This document shows positions 19,205 to 27,685 of a stretch of 64,000 nt of DNA, one piece after another. The position numbers and the translations under genes are program-made. Source of the DNA: Danxiaibacter flavus (GTDB lineage Bacteria; Bacteroidota; Bacteroidia; Chitinophagales; Chitinophagaceae); contig NZ_JAULBC010000006.1 of assembly GCF_041060425.1 (NCBI RefSeq), positions 1-64,000 on the forward strand. The letters are read 5' to 3'. The notes below the pieces were generated by a model that ran no database searches, was not told where the DNA came from, and was given only the letters and a program-made list of their open reading frames with translations. Within the stretch, counting starts at the first letter, position 1. Each line of letters starts with the position of its first letter.

Positions 19205-19290
19205 AGAAATTAGTTGTTCGTTACAGGCGGCAAACATACGACAAAAAATGATAGTCTAGTTAATTGGTAGAGATTAAAAAGTTTTGTGTG

Positions 19291-19701
19291 TTATGGTTGC
19301 GGGGGCATGTCGCTTTCGTCCATATAAAAAATCTCCCACAAATGGCCGTCAGGGTCTTCAAATGAGCGGCTATACATCCAGCCATCATTTTGGGTGTCTT
19401 TTGGTGAAGTTCCACCTGCTTTAATAGCATTATCAACTATATCGTCCACCTTGCTTTTGTTATCAACCGACAAAGCCATTATTGCCTCAATATTTTTTGA
19501 AGAATCACAGATTTCTTTTTTTGTAAAGGTTTTGAAAAAAGGTTCTGTCAGAAGCATTGCAAATATGTCTTCGCTAATGATCATGCACGTGGCATTTTTA
19601 TTTGTGAATTGCGGGTTGAACATAAAGCCAAGGGCCGTAAAGAATTGAATCGATCTGTCCAGGTCTTTCACCGGGATGTTTACATAGATTTGTGTTGCCA
19701 T
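19291..19701 (-). CDS. VOC (glyoxalase/bleomycin-resistance) family protein
   Basis: A 136-residue protein with two beta-alpha-beta-beta-beta modules of the vicinal-oxygen-chelate fold: TQIYVNIPVKDLDRSIQFFTALGF at the start and MYSRSFEDPDGHLWEIFYMD near the end. The latter carries the conserved DPDGHxWE motif with the metal-ligand Glu. Members include glyoxalase I, dioxygenases and antibiotic-resistance proteins. This short, single-copy form is usually of unknown substrate. It is transcribed divergently from the VOC-GNAT fusion gene, with 155 bp between them. Confidence 0.88.
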   Translation of the reverse strand: MATQIYVNIPVKDLDRSIQFFTALGFMFNPQFTNKNATCMIISEDIFAMLLTEPFFKTFTKKEICDSSKNIEAIMALSVDNKSKVDDIVDNAIKAGGTSPKDTQNDGWMYSRSFEDPDGHLWEIFYMDESDMPPQP

Positions 19702-19856
19702 AAGTGTTGTTTTTAGATTGATAAAGCAAATTTACTTTCAGCAAAAATGAATGAAGCTGTGTTGATCCGACCATTTGACGGGTAGATTGCGACAACCATA
19801 AAAATATTCTCAGCAAGCATATAACCGATATTATTTCCAGTGCTAAAACGCGTACT

Positions 19857-20684
19857 ATGAGAAATGGAGACGCTAATGCAGGACCGGTTCTCTCTCACGC
19901 CGAACCGGTGATGGCTGTAAGAGATGTGGAAGAAACCATTCAATACTGGCAGAAAGTGTTGGGTTTTCCCAATAAGTGGACCTGGGGAGACCCGCCTGAT
20001 CATGGAGGCGTTTCCTGGCAAAAGGTGTTTGTGCAGTTTCATAAGGATGAGGAGCGGGCAGCAGCTTCAAAAGGCAATATTGTCTGGATCCGTGTGCAGC
20101 GAATTGCCTTACTTTATGCAATTCATCAGCAAAAGAATGCCGACATTATAGAACCACTTAAGGCTGCTTCTTACGGGTTTTCAAGGTATATTATCCGCGA
20201 TATCAATGGTTACATGATCCATTTTGCAGGACCTTATGAAGAACGGGAAACGGGGCCAGCCAAACTTCCTGAAAACATACAAATTGTTGCCAGGGTGCCA
20301 ACTGAAGAAGAGGCTCGCGCACTGTCTTCATCCATTGGGTGGCGTTATTCATCGCCTTCAGGCAACGGTAATCCGGCACCGTTACCGGTGGTGTTTGCAG
20401 TAGTTGCAGAAAACTCAGATGATGGCACCGTTGTTGCATCAGCACTGTTATTAGGCGATCAGCGCAGCTTTTATTACATAAAAGATGTAATGGTTCATCC
20501 TGACTGGCAGGGCAGGCGTATTGGCACCGCATTAATGATTAAGATAAACAACTGGCTCGATAGAAATGCCACCAATCATTCACTGGTCGGATTATTCGCA
20601 AAAGAAACACTTGAACCATTTTATCAGCAGTTCGGTTTTAGCCAGGCGTTTGCTATGCTGAGGTATATTGAAAGGGAGGAATAA
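19857..20684 (+). CDS. VOC-GNAT two-domain fusion protein
   Basis: A 275-residue cytoplasmic protein in two parts. Residues about 12-127 form a VOC/glyoxalase-like domain (PVMAVRDVEETIQYWQKVLGF, then FSRYIIRDINGYMIHFAGP; the usual terminal E is replaced by H). Residues about 140-275 are a GNAT N-acetyltransferase with the acetyl-CoA motif A VHPDWQGRRIGTAL (213-226, Q218-x-x-x-x-G223) and the C-terminal FYQQFGF motif. GNATs acetylate amines of small molecules or proteins. The VOC part may bind or sequester the substrate, as in bleomycin-resistance proteins. This is inference; the substrate is unknown. Confidence 0.87.
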   Translation: MRNGDANAGPVLSHAEPVMAVRDVEETIQYWQKVLGFPNKWTWGDPPDHGGVSWQKVFVQFHKDEERAAASKGNIVWIRVQRIALLYAIHQQKNADIIEPLKAASYGFSRYIIRDINGYMIHFAGPYEERETGPAKLPENIQIVARVPTEEEARALSSSIGWRYSSPSGNGNPAPLPVVFAVVAENSDDGTVVASALLLGDQRSFYYIKDVMVHPDWQGRRIGTALMIKINNWLDRNATNHSLVGLFAKETLEPFYQQFGFSQAFAMLRYIEREE

Positions 20685-20722
20685 TGCCGGAGTAGGTCAA
20701 TGTGCATTTTAATACCAGTCAT

Positions 20723-21050
20723 GCTTCTATACAACTAGTGAATAGTCAATGGTCAATGGTGAAGGTCCGGGCTGGCTAAGTAAATGTAAAGTCGTTTAAG
20801 TGCAATTATTATCGCAGGCAAAATTCTTATTTGCTCTATATGCCTTCTATACAACTGGTGAATAGTGAATGGTCAATAGTGAAGGGTACAAACTCGTTGA
20901 GTAGGTACAGCCGGCTCTAGTCAACATTGGCCGGCGTGTAAGGCCTTATATTCCCTTACATGCCTTATATGGTTTAAAAAACTTCGCTTCGGTCAGCTTT
21001 TGGCTTTAAGCTTTAGGCTTTAGGCCAGTTGTTTATAGAGAAACGTTGGC
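20723..21050 (+). repeat. Dispersed intergenic repeat module, copy 1
   Basis: Same order of blocks as copy 3 at 53 kb: cttctatacaact, a gtgaatagtcaatggtcaat run, gtccggnctggctaagtaaatg, aagtgcaattattatcgcag, cttacatgccttatatgg (20955-20977), aaaaaacttcgcttcggtca, a GCTTTAG run (20998-21026) and gaaacgttggc. An extra cttctatacaact block with a word run is inserted at 20838-20888. No coding potential seen. Confidence 0.85.
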
Positions 21051-21093
21051 ATGGCCGACACCTTGGTTATATGTTAATTGTAAAACCAATCAT

Positions 21094-21240
21094 ATGCGTT
21101 TGCCTGTAAATGTAACCTTGCTTGATTTCAGCACAAACCCTGATTTGCCAAGGTATATTTTTTATATTGTCATATTTAGTTTGATCGCGGTGATTGCGAT
21201 CAGGGCGATCAGGAAAAGAAACAGGAAAAACAATGTGTAG
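21094..21240 (+). CDS. Possible tiny single-pass membrane protein
   Basis: A 48-residue frame from ATG 21094 (an upstream in-frame TTG at 21046 lies in repeat DNA and is less likely). It has a hydrophobic segment YIFYIVIFSLIAVIAI (about residues 22-37) followed by a basic tail RAIRKRNRKNNV, the positive-inside pattern of a small inner-membrane protein. No family recognised and no clear ribosome-binding site, so this could be a chance frame. Confidence 0.35.
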   Translation: MRLPVNVTLLDFSTNPDLPRYIFYIVIFSLIAVIAIRAIRKRNRKNNV

Positions 21241-21349
21241 GCTGGGCTTTTCTATTTAGCCTGTCGTATTTAACCCTCAAAAAGACGTCATCATACCCCT
21301 GCTTGTTTGAAATTGGTTGCAAACTTTGTTACACAAAAAAATTATTGTC

Positions 21350-21787
21350 ATGGACTTTACAATCACCATCAATGCACCCAGGGAGAAAGTCTGGAACACG
21401 CTCTGGGATGATGCAACTTATCGCAAGTGGACATCCGCATTTGCCGAAGGTTCCAGGGCCGAAACAGATTGGCAGGAAGGAAGTAAAATACTCTTTCTGG
21501 ACGGAAAAGGAGAGGGTATGGTTTCTGTCGTTGCCGAAAGCAGGCCCAACGAATTTATGTCTATCAAGCATCTTGGAATTGTGAGTGGAGGTGTTGAAAG
21601 TATAGACAGCGACGAAGCCAAACAATGGGCCGGCGCACTCGAAAATTATACGCTCGTAAACGAGAATGGCAAAACTCAATTGCATGTTTCAATGAGTGGT
21701 GCTGAAATTCCTAAAGAGTTTGAAGACTATTTTAAAAATACCTGGCCAAAGGCGTTGGATAAGTTGAAAGAGCTGTCAGAGCAATAG
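21350..21787 (+). CDS. SRPBCC (START/AHSA1-like) domain protein
   Basis: A 145-residue protein; the ATG at 21350 (MDFTITINAPREKVWNTLW) is chosen over the upstream TTG at 21317 because the fold begins exactly there. The family pattern is clear: beta strand plus APREKVWNTLWD helix, WTSAFAEGSRAETDWQEGSKI, and a long C-terminal helix KEFEDYFKNTWPKALDKLKEL. SRPBCC domains form a deep hydrophobic pocket for lipid-like or aromatic ligands. The ligand is unknown. Stand-alone gene; downstream is word-repeat DNA and then the convergent susD of the xylan locus. Confidence 0.85.
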   Translation: MDFTITINAPREKVWNTLWDDATYRKWTSAFAEGSRAETDWQEGSKILFLDGKGEGMVSVVAESRPNEFMSIKHLGIVSGGVESIDSDEAKQWAGALENYTLVNENGKTQLHVSMSGAEIPKEFEDYFKNTWPKALDKLKELSEQ

Positions 21788-22183
21788 CACTCAAAGGCCA
21801 GTACAAATACGAATTACGAAGTACGAAGTACGTTGGTTCGGAAAGGCTCACTGGTTTGAACACGCAGCTGTGCTTTAAGTACGAGGTACGTTGGTTGGGA
21901 AAGGTTCACTGATTTGAGCACCCGCTAGACTTTATGAATGAATTATAAAATGCGAAGTACGTTGATTTGTATTACAAGGTTTGATATTAGAACTGTCTTA
22001 AATTAATTAAGTACTTCTTCGTTCGTACTTCAAAAACAAAAAAGGGGCCGGTTATTTAAACCAGCCCCTCTTCGTATAATATAACCCAATTGCCAATTCT
22101 AAATTGATAGTTTTTGAAAACTGTTAAGAAAAAAGACGGTATACAAAATTAGGTACTTCGTACTTCTGACTTCGTACTTGCTG
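21788..22183. repeat. Intergenic word-repeat region between SRPBCC and susD genes
   Basis: Contains CGTACTT-type runs in both orientations (21812-21830 and 22151-22178) and a 37-bp imperfect direct repeat (21828-21862 and 21889-21923, sharing gtacgttggttnggaaagg). A minus-strand terminator sits at 22037-22069. No gene seen. Confidence 0.75.
22037..22069 (-). terminator. Terminator of the xylan-locus susC-susD operon
   Basis: Stem AGGGGC-c-GGTT / AACC-a-GCCCCT, followed on the minus strand by T6 and a T-rich run; it lies 115 bp beyond the SusD stop. Confidence 0.8.
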
Positions 22184-23761
22184 TTAGTATCCCGGATTTT
22201 GCTTGTCAATCCCACCTTCTCCCAGTTTCGGATTATTATCAATTTCCTGTTGTGGTATCGGAAGCAACTCATCTCTTCCCTTTCTGAAATAAGGCAACGG
22301 ATCTGTTGTGTAGTAGCCTTTTTTGCGCCATCTTATAATGTCTATGTTGCGAAGTTCTTCATCACCTAATTCCACGGTTCTTTCATGCATAATGGCTTTG
22401 GTAACCTGGTCCTTGGTTCCGGTTGGAAATTGAGCTGTGGGATAGTGTGGCATTTTCACTGTGGCCCTGTCTCTAACCTGGTTCAAATATGCTACGGCAT
22501 TAGCGGTACCGCCTGTTTCGTTTTCACATTCAGCCAGCATCAGTAAAACTTCGGCATAACGAATGATACGCTGGTTATTGCCGGCGGGATGGAAAGATGC
22601 CTGGGCAAGGCTCTGTTTGTAGATCATCATAAACTTGCGCCAGCTTACCTTCTTTGTAACTCCGTTTACAACCGAAGCATTACCGTTCTGCATGCCATCT
22701 GTTAAAACATCCTGATCATTATTGAATTTGTCGCCTGTTTCGTATACAGTCACTTTATAACGGGGGTCAGTTTTTGTTGCGCCTGTTGCGGTATTTTCAA
22801 ATTCGTTCAGGAATCTGTTGGAAGGGATCAGGTTTCTCCATGCAACAGGGCAGTATTCCTGGTTGCGTACAGTTGCCTGTGCGTTGCCGGATCCGTCACC
22901 TGTATAACCCCAGTCAAAAGCATTGTCACCTTTATCGAAATAAACAGCTTCCCAAATGGATTCAGGGTTGAACTCAGTTTCTTCAATAAAATTATCTTCA
23001 TAGTTATCTACCAGGTGATACAGGCCCGAAGAAGTAACCTTTAACAAGGCTGTTTTAGCTGCGGCATAATCGCCTTTCTGCATATTCACTCTGCCAAGCA
23101 TTGCATTCGCAGCACCGGAAGTAACTCTGCCAAGGTCTGAAGTACCGTAACTCGGGCTGAGTACCCCTGCAGCATCGTTAAGATCCTGGAGGATTTGTGT
23201 ATAGATGGCATCTTCTGACACGCGTGACTGAAACTGGTCGGGAGCAGATACAACCTGTGTGTACAAAGGAACAGGTCCCCACATGCTCACCAATTCAAAA
23301 TAAGCCCATCCGCGGAAGAATTTTGCCTGGGCAACACATTGATCGCGCACAGCATCATTATCTGTAACATTGGCTGCACTTCCTATCACAGCATTTGAAC
23401 GGTGAATTACTGTAAACAATCCGTTCCATACACTGTTCATTACGGAATTATCAGAAGTGGTTGCACCGTTTAATATTTGGGCACGTGGCACTTCCAGCTG
23501 ACCGCCGCCAGATGATACATCATCGCTTCTGCAATCATGCAGAAAGAACCATTCGCGTCCAACCAGGCCGCCACCATGAAAAACAGAATAGATGGCGTTG
23601 GTGCCTTTCTGCAATTCGTCTGCATTTTTAAAATAGCTATCCAGTGTTATATAACTGGGATTGCTTTTATCTAATTGTTTATTACACGCTATAATTAAGG
23701 CGGTTGATATTAAACAGGCAATTACAGCGCTCCGGTAAAAAGTTGTTTTTTTCATGATCAA
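22184..23761 (-). CDS. SusD/RagB-type surface lipoprotein (xylan locus)
   Basis: A 525-residue lipoprotein (MIMKKTTF start; lipobox LIIAC, Cys about 26) with typical SusD features: NKQLDKSNPSYITLDSYFKNADEL at the mature start, helices such as AKFFRGWAYFELVSMWGPVPLY, IRYAEVLLMLAECENETG near the C-terminus and the C-terminal ERTVELGDEELRNIDIIRW with LLPIPQQEI. It lies 31 bp after its SusC partner on the minus strand, in front of a strong terminator. Predicted job: bind xylo-oligosaccharides at the cell surface and lid the SusC barrel. The substrate is inferred from the flanking xylan enzymes. Confidence 0.94.
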   Translation of the reverse strand: MIMKKTTFYRSAVIACLISTALIIACNKQLDKSNPSYITLDSYFKNADELQKGTNAIYSVFHGGGLVGREWFFLHDCRSDDVSSGGGQLEVPRAQILNGATTSDNSVMNSVWNGLFTVIHRSNAVIGSAANVTDNDAVRDQCVAQAKFFRGWAYFELVSMWGPVPLYTQVVSAPDQFQSRVSEDAIYTQILQDLNDAAGVLSPSYGTSDLGRVTSGAANAMLGRVNMQKGDYAAAKTALLKVTSSGLYHLVDNYEDNFIEETEFNPESIWEAVYFDKGDNAFDWGYTGDGSGNAQATVRNQEYCPVAWRNLIPSNRFLNEFENTATGATKTDPRYKVTVYETGDKFNNDQDVLTDGMQNGNASVVNGVTKKVSWRKFMMIYKQSLAQASFHPAGNNQRIIRYAEVLLMLAECENETGGTANAVAYLNQVRDRATVKMPHYPTAQFPTGTKDQVTKAIMHERTVELGDEELRNIDIIRWRKKGYYTTDPLPYFRKGRDELLPIPQQEIDNNPKLGEGGIDKQNPGY

Positions 23762-23792
23762 TTTTTTTGCATTTCAAAAATGAATACCTGTT

Positions 23793-26700
23793 TTAAAATC
23801 CTACCTGTAAACCGATTTGGAAAGATCTGGCCGCCGGATATTGACCATAGTCAATACCGTTGGTAAGTGTTGTGTTTTTAGAACCGATTTCAGGATCCCA
23901 ACCTTTATAACTTGTAAAGGTCAGCAGGTTTTGAGATGCCACATAAACTCTGAAACTTGCCACTGTGCCTTTCGTAATATTGCGCAGTGTAGAAGCCGGA
24001 ATGTTGTAACCCAGTATAATATTTTTGAGCCTCAAATAAGAACCATCTTCAATCCATCTGCTGGAAACACGCACGTTCTGATTGGGGTCTCCACTAATCG
24101 CTCTCGGAATATTTGTGTTGGTGTGTGATGAGGTCCATGCATCAAGCACTTCAACTCCCGCGCCAAACAAACGGGCCATACCTTCGCGCAGTACACGTGT
24201 ACCATCATATATTTTGTTGCCGGAAACACCCTGAAAAAAGAGAGACAGATCAAAGTTATTATAGGTTGCACTATAGTTCAAAGCGTAAGAGAATTTTGGT
24301 ATATAGCTGCCGAGGAATGTGCGGTCATCAGCAGTAATTTTTCCATCATTATTCAGGTCCTTGAACTTAAGGTCACCGGCTGAGGTTGATTTTGTAGGAT
24401 CGGTGCCAGATATCTGTGTCGGGCTCTTGCTTACTTCATCCTGGCTTTGGAAAATGCCATCAACAACATATCCGTAGAATGATTGAATCGGCTGTCCCGC
24501 AACAGTTCTTGTGATGTTGCCATTACCAAAGTCAGCATCAGCACCCGCGTCAATAGTTGCATTCGGCGTGTTCAGATTTAAGATCTTGTTTTTGATAAAG
24601 CCGATATTACCGCTTAAGGTCCAGGTAAATTTGCCTGACGTTTTATTGTACGCAGCCTGAATATCAACACCTGAATTTTCCATGGCTGCTGCGTTCAGTT
24701 GAGAACCAGCGCCGCCAAATCCAAAACTGGAAGGTGTTGGAATGGTAAGTATCAGGTTGTCTGTTTTTCTTTTGTACCACTCAGCAGTAATAGTCACTTT
24801 ATTTCTCCATAAACCGAGGTCAATGCCCAGGTTAAGCTGTTTTGTTTTTTCCCACTCAAGACTGCTGCTTGCTAACTGGTTGTAGTAAGAAGCGTTACCG
24901 GTGCTAAGTGTATTGCCGAAAGGATAGGTGGCTCCGTTAGCCTGTACAACAGCCTGCCAGGGATATTCGTTTGCAAGAATAGAGTTTTGCAGTGCAGGGA
25001 AAATACCAATGGCATTTAAGCCGGTAATGCCCCAGCCCCCTCTTAATTTTAACTCTGAAATTGTTGGGATCTGCTTCATGAAACCTTCCTGGTCAACTCT
25101 CCAGCCTGCAGAAAACGATGGGAAATTCTGGTACTTCTTTCCCGGTGCCCACACTGATAAACCATCCCGGCGTATAGCGCCACTCAGCAGGTATTTGCCT
25201 GCGAATTCATAATTGATTCTTCCGATCAAAGATGTAATAAGTGTTGCTGTTCTTGTTGAAAATGCTGTCACATTTGTTGCGCCTGTAAGTGTTTCTACAT
25301 CGTTACTGCTTTGGTTGCCTGTTTGATTTTCGCCAAAGTTTTTACCATCCTGGTTTTCGAATACGGCGATAGCGTTAACATGGTGTTTGCCAAATGTTTT
25401 ATCAAATGTCAACTGTTCAGTATACAATAGTGTGGTTCTGTTAGCGCGTTGATCGGTGATAGTAGCAACGGTAGCATTCCTTCCTTTATCATTGAAGATA
25501 GGGCTGAACTGATGCTGATATTGGCTTGCATAGTCTGCTCCAAAAGTTGATCTGAAATTCAACCATGGTGTAAAGTTTACCTGCACATAAGCGCTACCCA
25601 GTAGCTTAAGGGTCTGACGGTTAGCATCGCCTAACAACAACGCGTCTTCAACCGGATTGGTAGGATCTGCACCATCTACACTGTTTTCAGCATTGCGGTA
25701 ACCTCCCAAAGTAGTTGGATCACGTACCGGTAAATAGGGGAGCGATCTTACAACGTTTGCGATCCTTGTTCTGTTACCGCCAGTGTTATCATATCTCTGT
25801 TTGGAATAAGAAAGCAAAAGATTTTCACCAACGGTGAACACCTTGCTGATGTTGTGATCTGCATTAACTCTGAAATTACCGCGCTGGTAATTTACACCCT
25901 GTGCAATACCATCTTGTTTAAAATAACCACCCGACATATAATATCTGGATCTGTCATTACCCCCACCTACAGAAAGGTTGCTTTGCGTGATCATTCCATT
26001 CTTGAAATACTCATCCTGCCAGTTGGTATTTGTCTGCGCGTAAGTCTGCGTGGTACCTTCATATATAGGCGAATTAAAGTTTGCATCCTGTAATCTTGGA
26101 GGCTTAGCAATGCCCGCCGCGCCATTCAGTGCGCGCTCATATTGCAGGTATTGATTGGTATTTAATAAGTCAACTTTTTTCCATGGACTTTGAACACCAA
26201 TATAACTGTCCAAATACACATGCGCCTTACCATCTCTGGATCCTTTTTTTGTAGTGATGATGATAACGCCGTTGGTAGCGCGTGAACCATAGATAGCCGC
26301 GGCACTCGCATCTTTCAATACTTCTACGGATTGGACATCTTTACTGTCAAAGTTGGCAAGATTACCTGTAGGTATACCATCAACTACATATAAGGGATCG
26401 GATGCGTAGCTGATTGAACTGATCCCGCGGATCCTCACAATGGGATCAGTGCCCGGTGCTCCGTTGTTGGTAACGGTAACACCTGCAACACGTCCCTGTA
26501 ACGCACCCTGTACACTTGCTACAGGTAATTCATTGATGGTTTTACCTGTAACTGAAGCTACCGAACCGGTTAATGAACTTTTCTTTTGCGTACCATAACC
26601 AATTACAATAACCTGTTCCAGCGATTGAGTCTCAGGCCTGAGGCTTATATCATACTGTTCACCGCTGCCAACTTTTATTTCGTTCACAGTATAGCCAACA

Positions 26701-26978
26701 TAGGTGAAAGTAAGTATGTTGCCTGAGTTTGCGGTGATGCTGTAGCTGCCATCGTTTCCCGTAACAGTACCTTTTGTTGTGTTTTTTATACCAACGGAAA
26801 CGCCTGACATTGGTTTGCCATTTTCGTCTGTTACAACACCTCTGACACTCCTGGATTGCGCATAGGCTTTAGGGATGAAAAAAATGCAAAATGCAGATAG
26901 GAAAAAAAGATAAAAGATGCGCTTCTGGATATTTAATAGCGGCTGCATCTTTGAAAAGACTTCTGACAATGATTTCAT
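23793..26978 (-). CDS. SusC/RagA-type TonB-linked transporter (xylan locus)
   Basis: A 1061-residue outer-membrane transporter. The signal peptide is long (residues 1-40, ending IPKAYAQ); the real start may be Met11. Then come a carboxypeptidase-regulatory-like domain (about 44-114), the TonB-box-like QVIVIGYGTQKKSSLTGSV (122-140), a plug domain with VRIRGISSI and PLYVVDGIPTGN, and the barrel ending in GLQVGF. It is divergent from the FG-GAP lipoprotein gene; the 707-bp intergenic region holds LacI-type operators at 27438 and 27537. Predicted substrate is glucuronoxylan oligosaccharide, inferred from the neighbours. Confidence 0.95.
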   Translation of the reverse strand: MKSLSEVFSKMQPLLNIQKRIFYLFFLSAFCIFFIPKAYAQSRSVRGVVTDENGKPMSGVSVGIKNTTKGTVTGNDGSYSITANSGNILTFTYVGYTVNEIKVGSGEQYDISLRPETQSLEQVIVIGYGTQKKSSLTGSVASVTGKTINELPVASVQGALQGRVAGVTVTNNGAPGTDPIVRIRGISSISYASDPLYVVDGIPTGNLANFDSKDVQSVEVLKDASAAAIYGSRATNGVIIITTKKGSRDGKAHVYLDSYIGVQSPWKKVDLLNTNQYLQYERALNGAAGIAKPPRLQDANFNSPIYEGTTQTYAQTNTNWQDEYFKNGMITQSNLSVGGGNDRSRYYMSGGYFKQDGIAQGVNYQRGNFRVNADHNISKVFTVGENLLLSYSKQRYDNTGGNRTRIANVVRSLPYLPVRDPTTLGGYRNAENSVDGADPTNPVEDALLLGDANRQTLKLLGSAYVQVNFTPWLNFRSTFGADYASQYQHQFSPIFNDKGRNATVATITDQRANRTTLLYTEQLTFDKTFGKHHVNAIAVFENQDGKNFGENQTGNQSSNDVETLTGATNVTAFSTRTATLITSLIGRINYEFAGKYLLSGAIRRDGLSVWAPGKKYQNFPSFSAGWRVDQEGFMKQIPTISELKLRGGWGITGLNAIGIFPALQNSILANEYPWQAVVQANGATYPFGNTLSTGNASYYNQLASSSLEWEKTKQLNLGIDLGLWRNKVTITAEWYKRKTDNLILTIPTPSSFGFGGAGSQLNAAAMENSGVDIQAAYNKTSGKFTWTLSGNIGFIKNKILNLNTPNATIDAGADADFGNGNITRTVAGQPIQSFYGYVVDGIFQSQDEVSKSPTQISGTDPTKSTSAGDLKFKDLNNDGKITADDRTFLGSYIPKFSYALNYSATYNNFDLSLFFQGVSGNKIYDGTRVLREGMARLFGAGVEVLDAWTSSHTNTNIPRAISGDPNQNVRVSSRWIEDGSYLRLKNIILGYNIPASTLRNITKGTVASFRVYVASQNLLTFTSYKGWDPEIGSKNTTLTNGIDYGQYPAARSFQIGLQVGF

Positions 26979-27437
26979 ATAGCAGTAATTATAGTTGAAG
27001 CAATATGGCTGTTGAAGCCACGTTTCTGGAGCAGAAGGTTTGGCAAACAGTTTTAGCTTGAGTTCATAAATAGTTTTTTAATTGTTTTCAAAAGGCAGCA
27101 TACGTGCTGAAGATCTGTTCAATCTTACGGTCATACTTGTTCAGAAAGTAACATCTCCATTGTCTGAGCATCATTATTTAATTCAGCAGTCATAGAATCA
27201 AACAATGATTTTTTTTAGACGGTCTGTAATGCAAGTCAACATCTGTTTACTGAAATAGAAGCAAGGCACGTCCAGTCCGGCTTATAGCGCTATAAGCCAG
27301 TTGCAGTACAACTGTTTCAGATAAAAGAATTGGCATTTGTTTCCGGAGTAAGCAATTGTTGATATTGGCATTTTTCAATCGTTTTACTCTCCGGCAGTTA
27401 GCATTATCAAAATAAAAGTAAGTATGTTTTAAATATA

Positions 27438-27453
27438 TTGCAACCGATTGCAA
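27438..27453. promoter_or_regulatory. LacI-type operator O1 (TTGCAACCGATTGCAA)
   Basis: TTGCAACCGATTGCAA: perfect TTGCAA/TTGCAA arms around a CCGA centre, and the exact reverse complement of the site before the lacI-type gene at 32122. It lies 233 bp before the FG-GAP gene. Confidence 0.8.
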
Positions 27454-27536
27454 AACTTTTAAGCTTTATTAAATGTCTGTATAAAAAAGGCCTTGATATT
27501 ATGCACTATTTGCACGGAATAAACCTATTTTTAAAC

Positions 27537-27552
27537 CAGTAACCGATTGCAC
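27537..27552. promoter_or_regulatory. Degenerate LacI-type operator
   Basis: CAGTAACCGATTGCAC matches O1 in 11 of 16 positions, with the AACCGATTGCA core intact. It lies 84 bp from O1, a spacing that could allow looping. Confidence 0.55.
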
Positions 27553-27685
27553 AATTTTATTAGTGTTGCCCCTGTTTTGTAAATCATAGCGCCGGTGGAT
27601 CAAACAAATTGAACAATGCGATGAAGTCATAATTGGTCTATATTGTTTAACAAACCGGTATAAATAATCTGCAACGTTCTTCCTT

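Larger units (their letters stand above)
26979..27685. promoter_or_regulatory. 707-bp divergent control region of the xylan locus
   Basis: Lies between susC (minus strand) and the FG-GAP lipoprotein gene (plus strand). It has no reading frame of note, is AT-rich, and holds one perfect and one degenerate LacI-type palindrome. The 460 bp between operator and susC start is unexplained and suggests a long 5' leader or a distant promoter. Confidence 0.65.
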
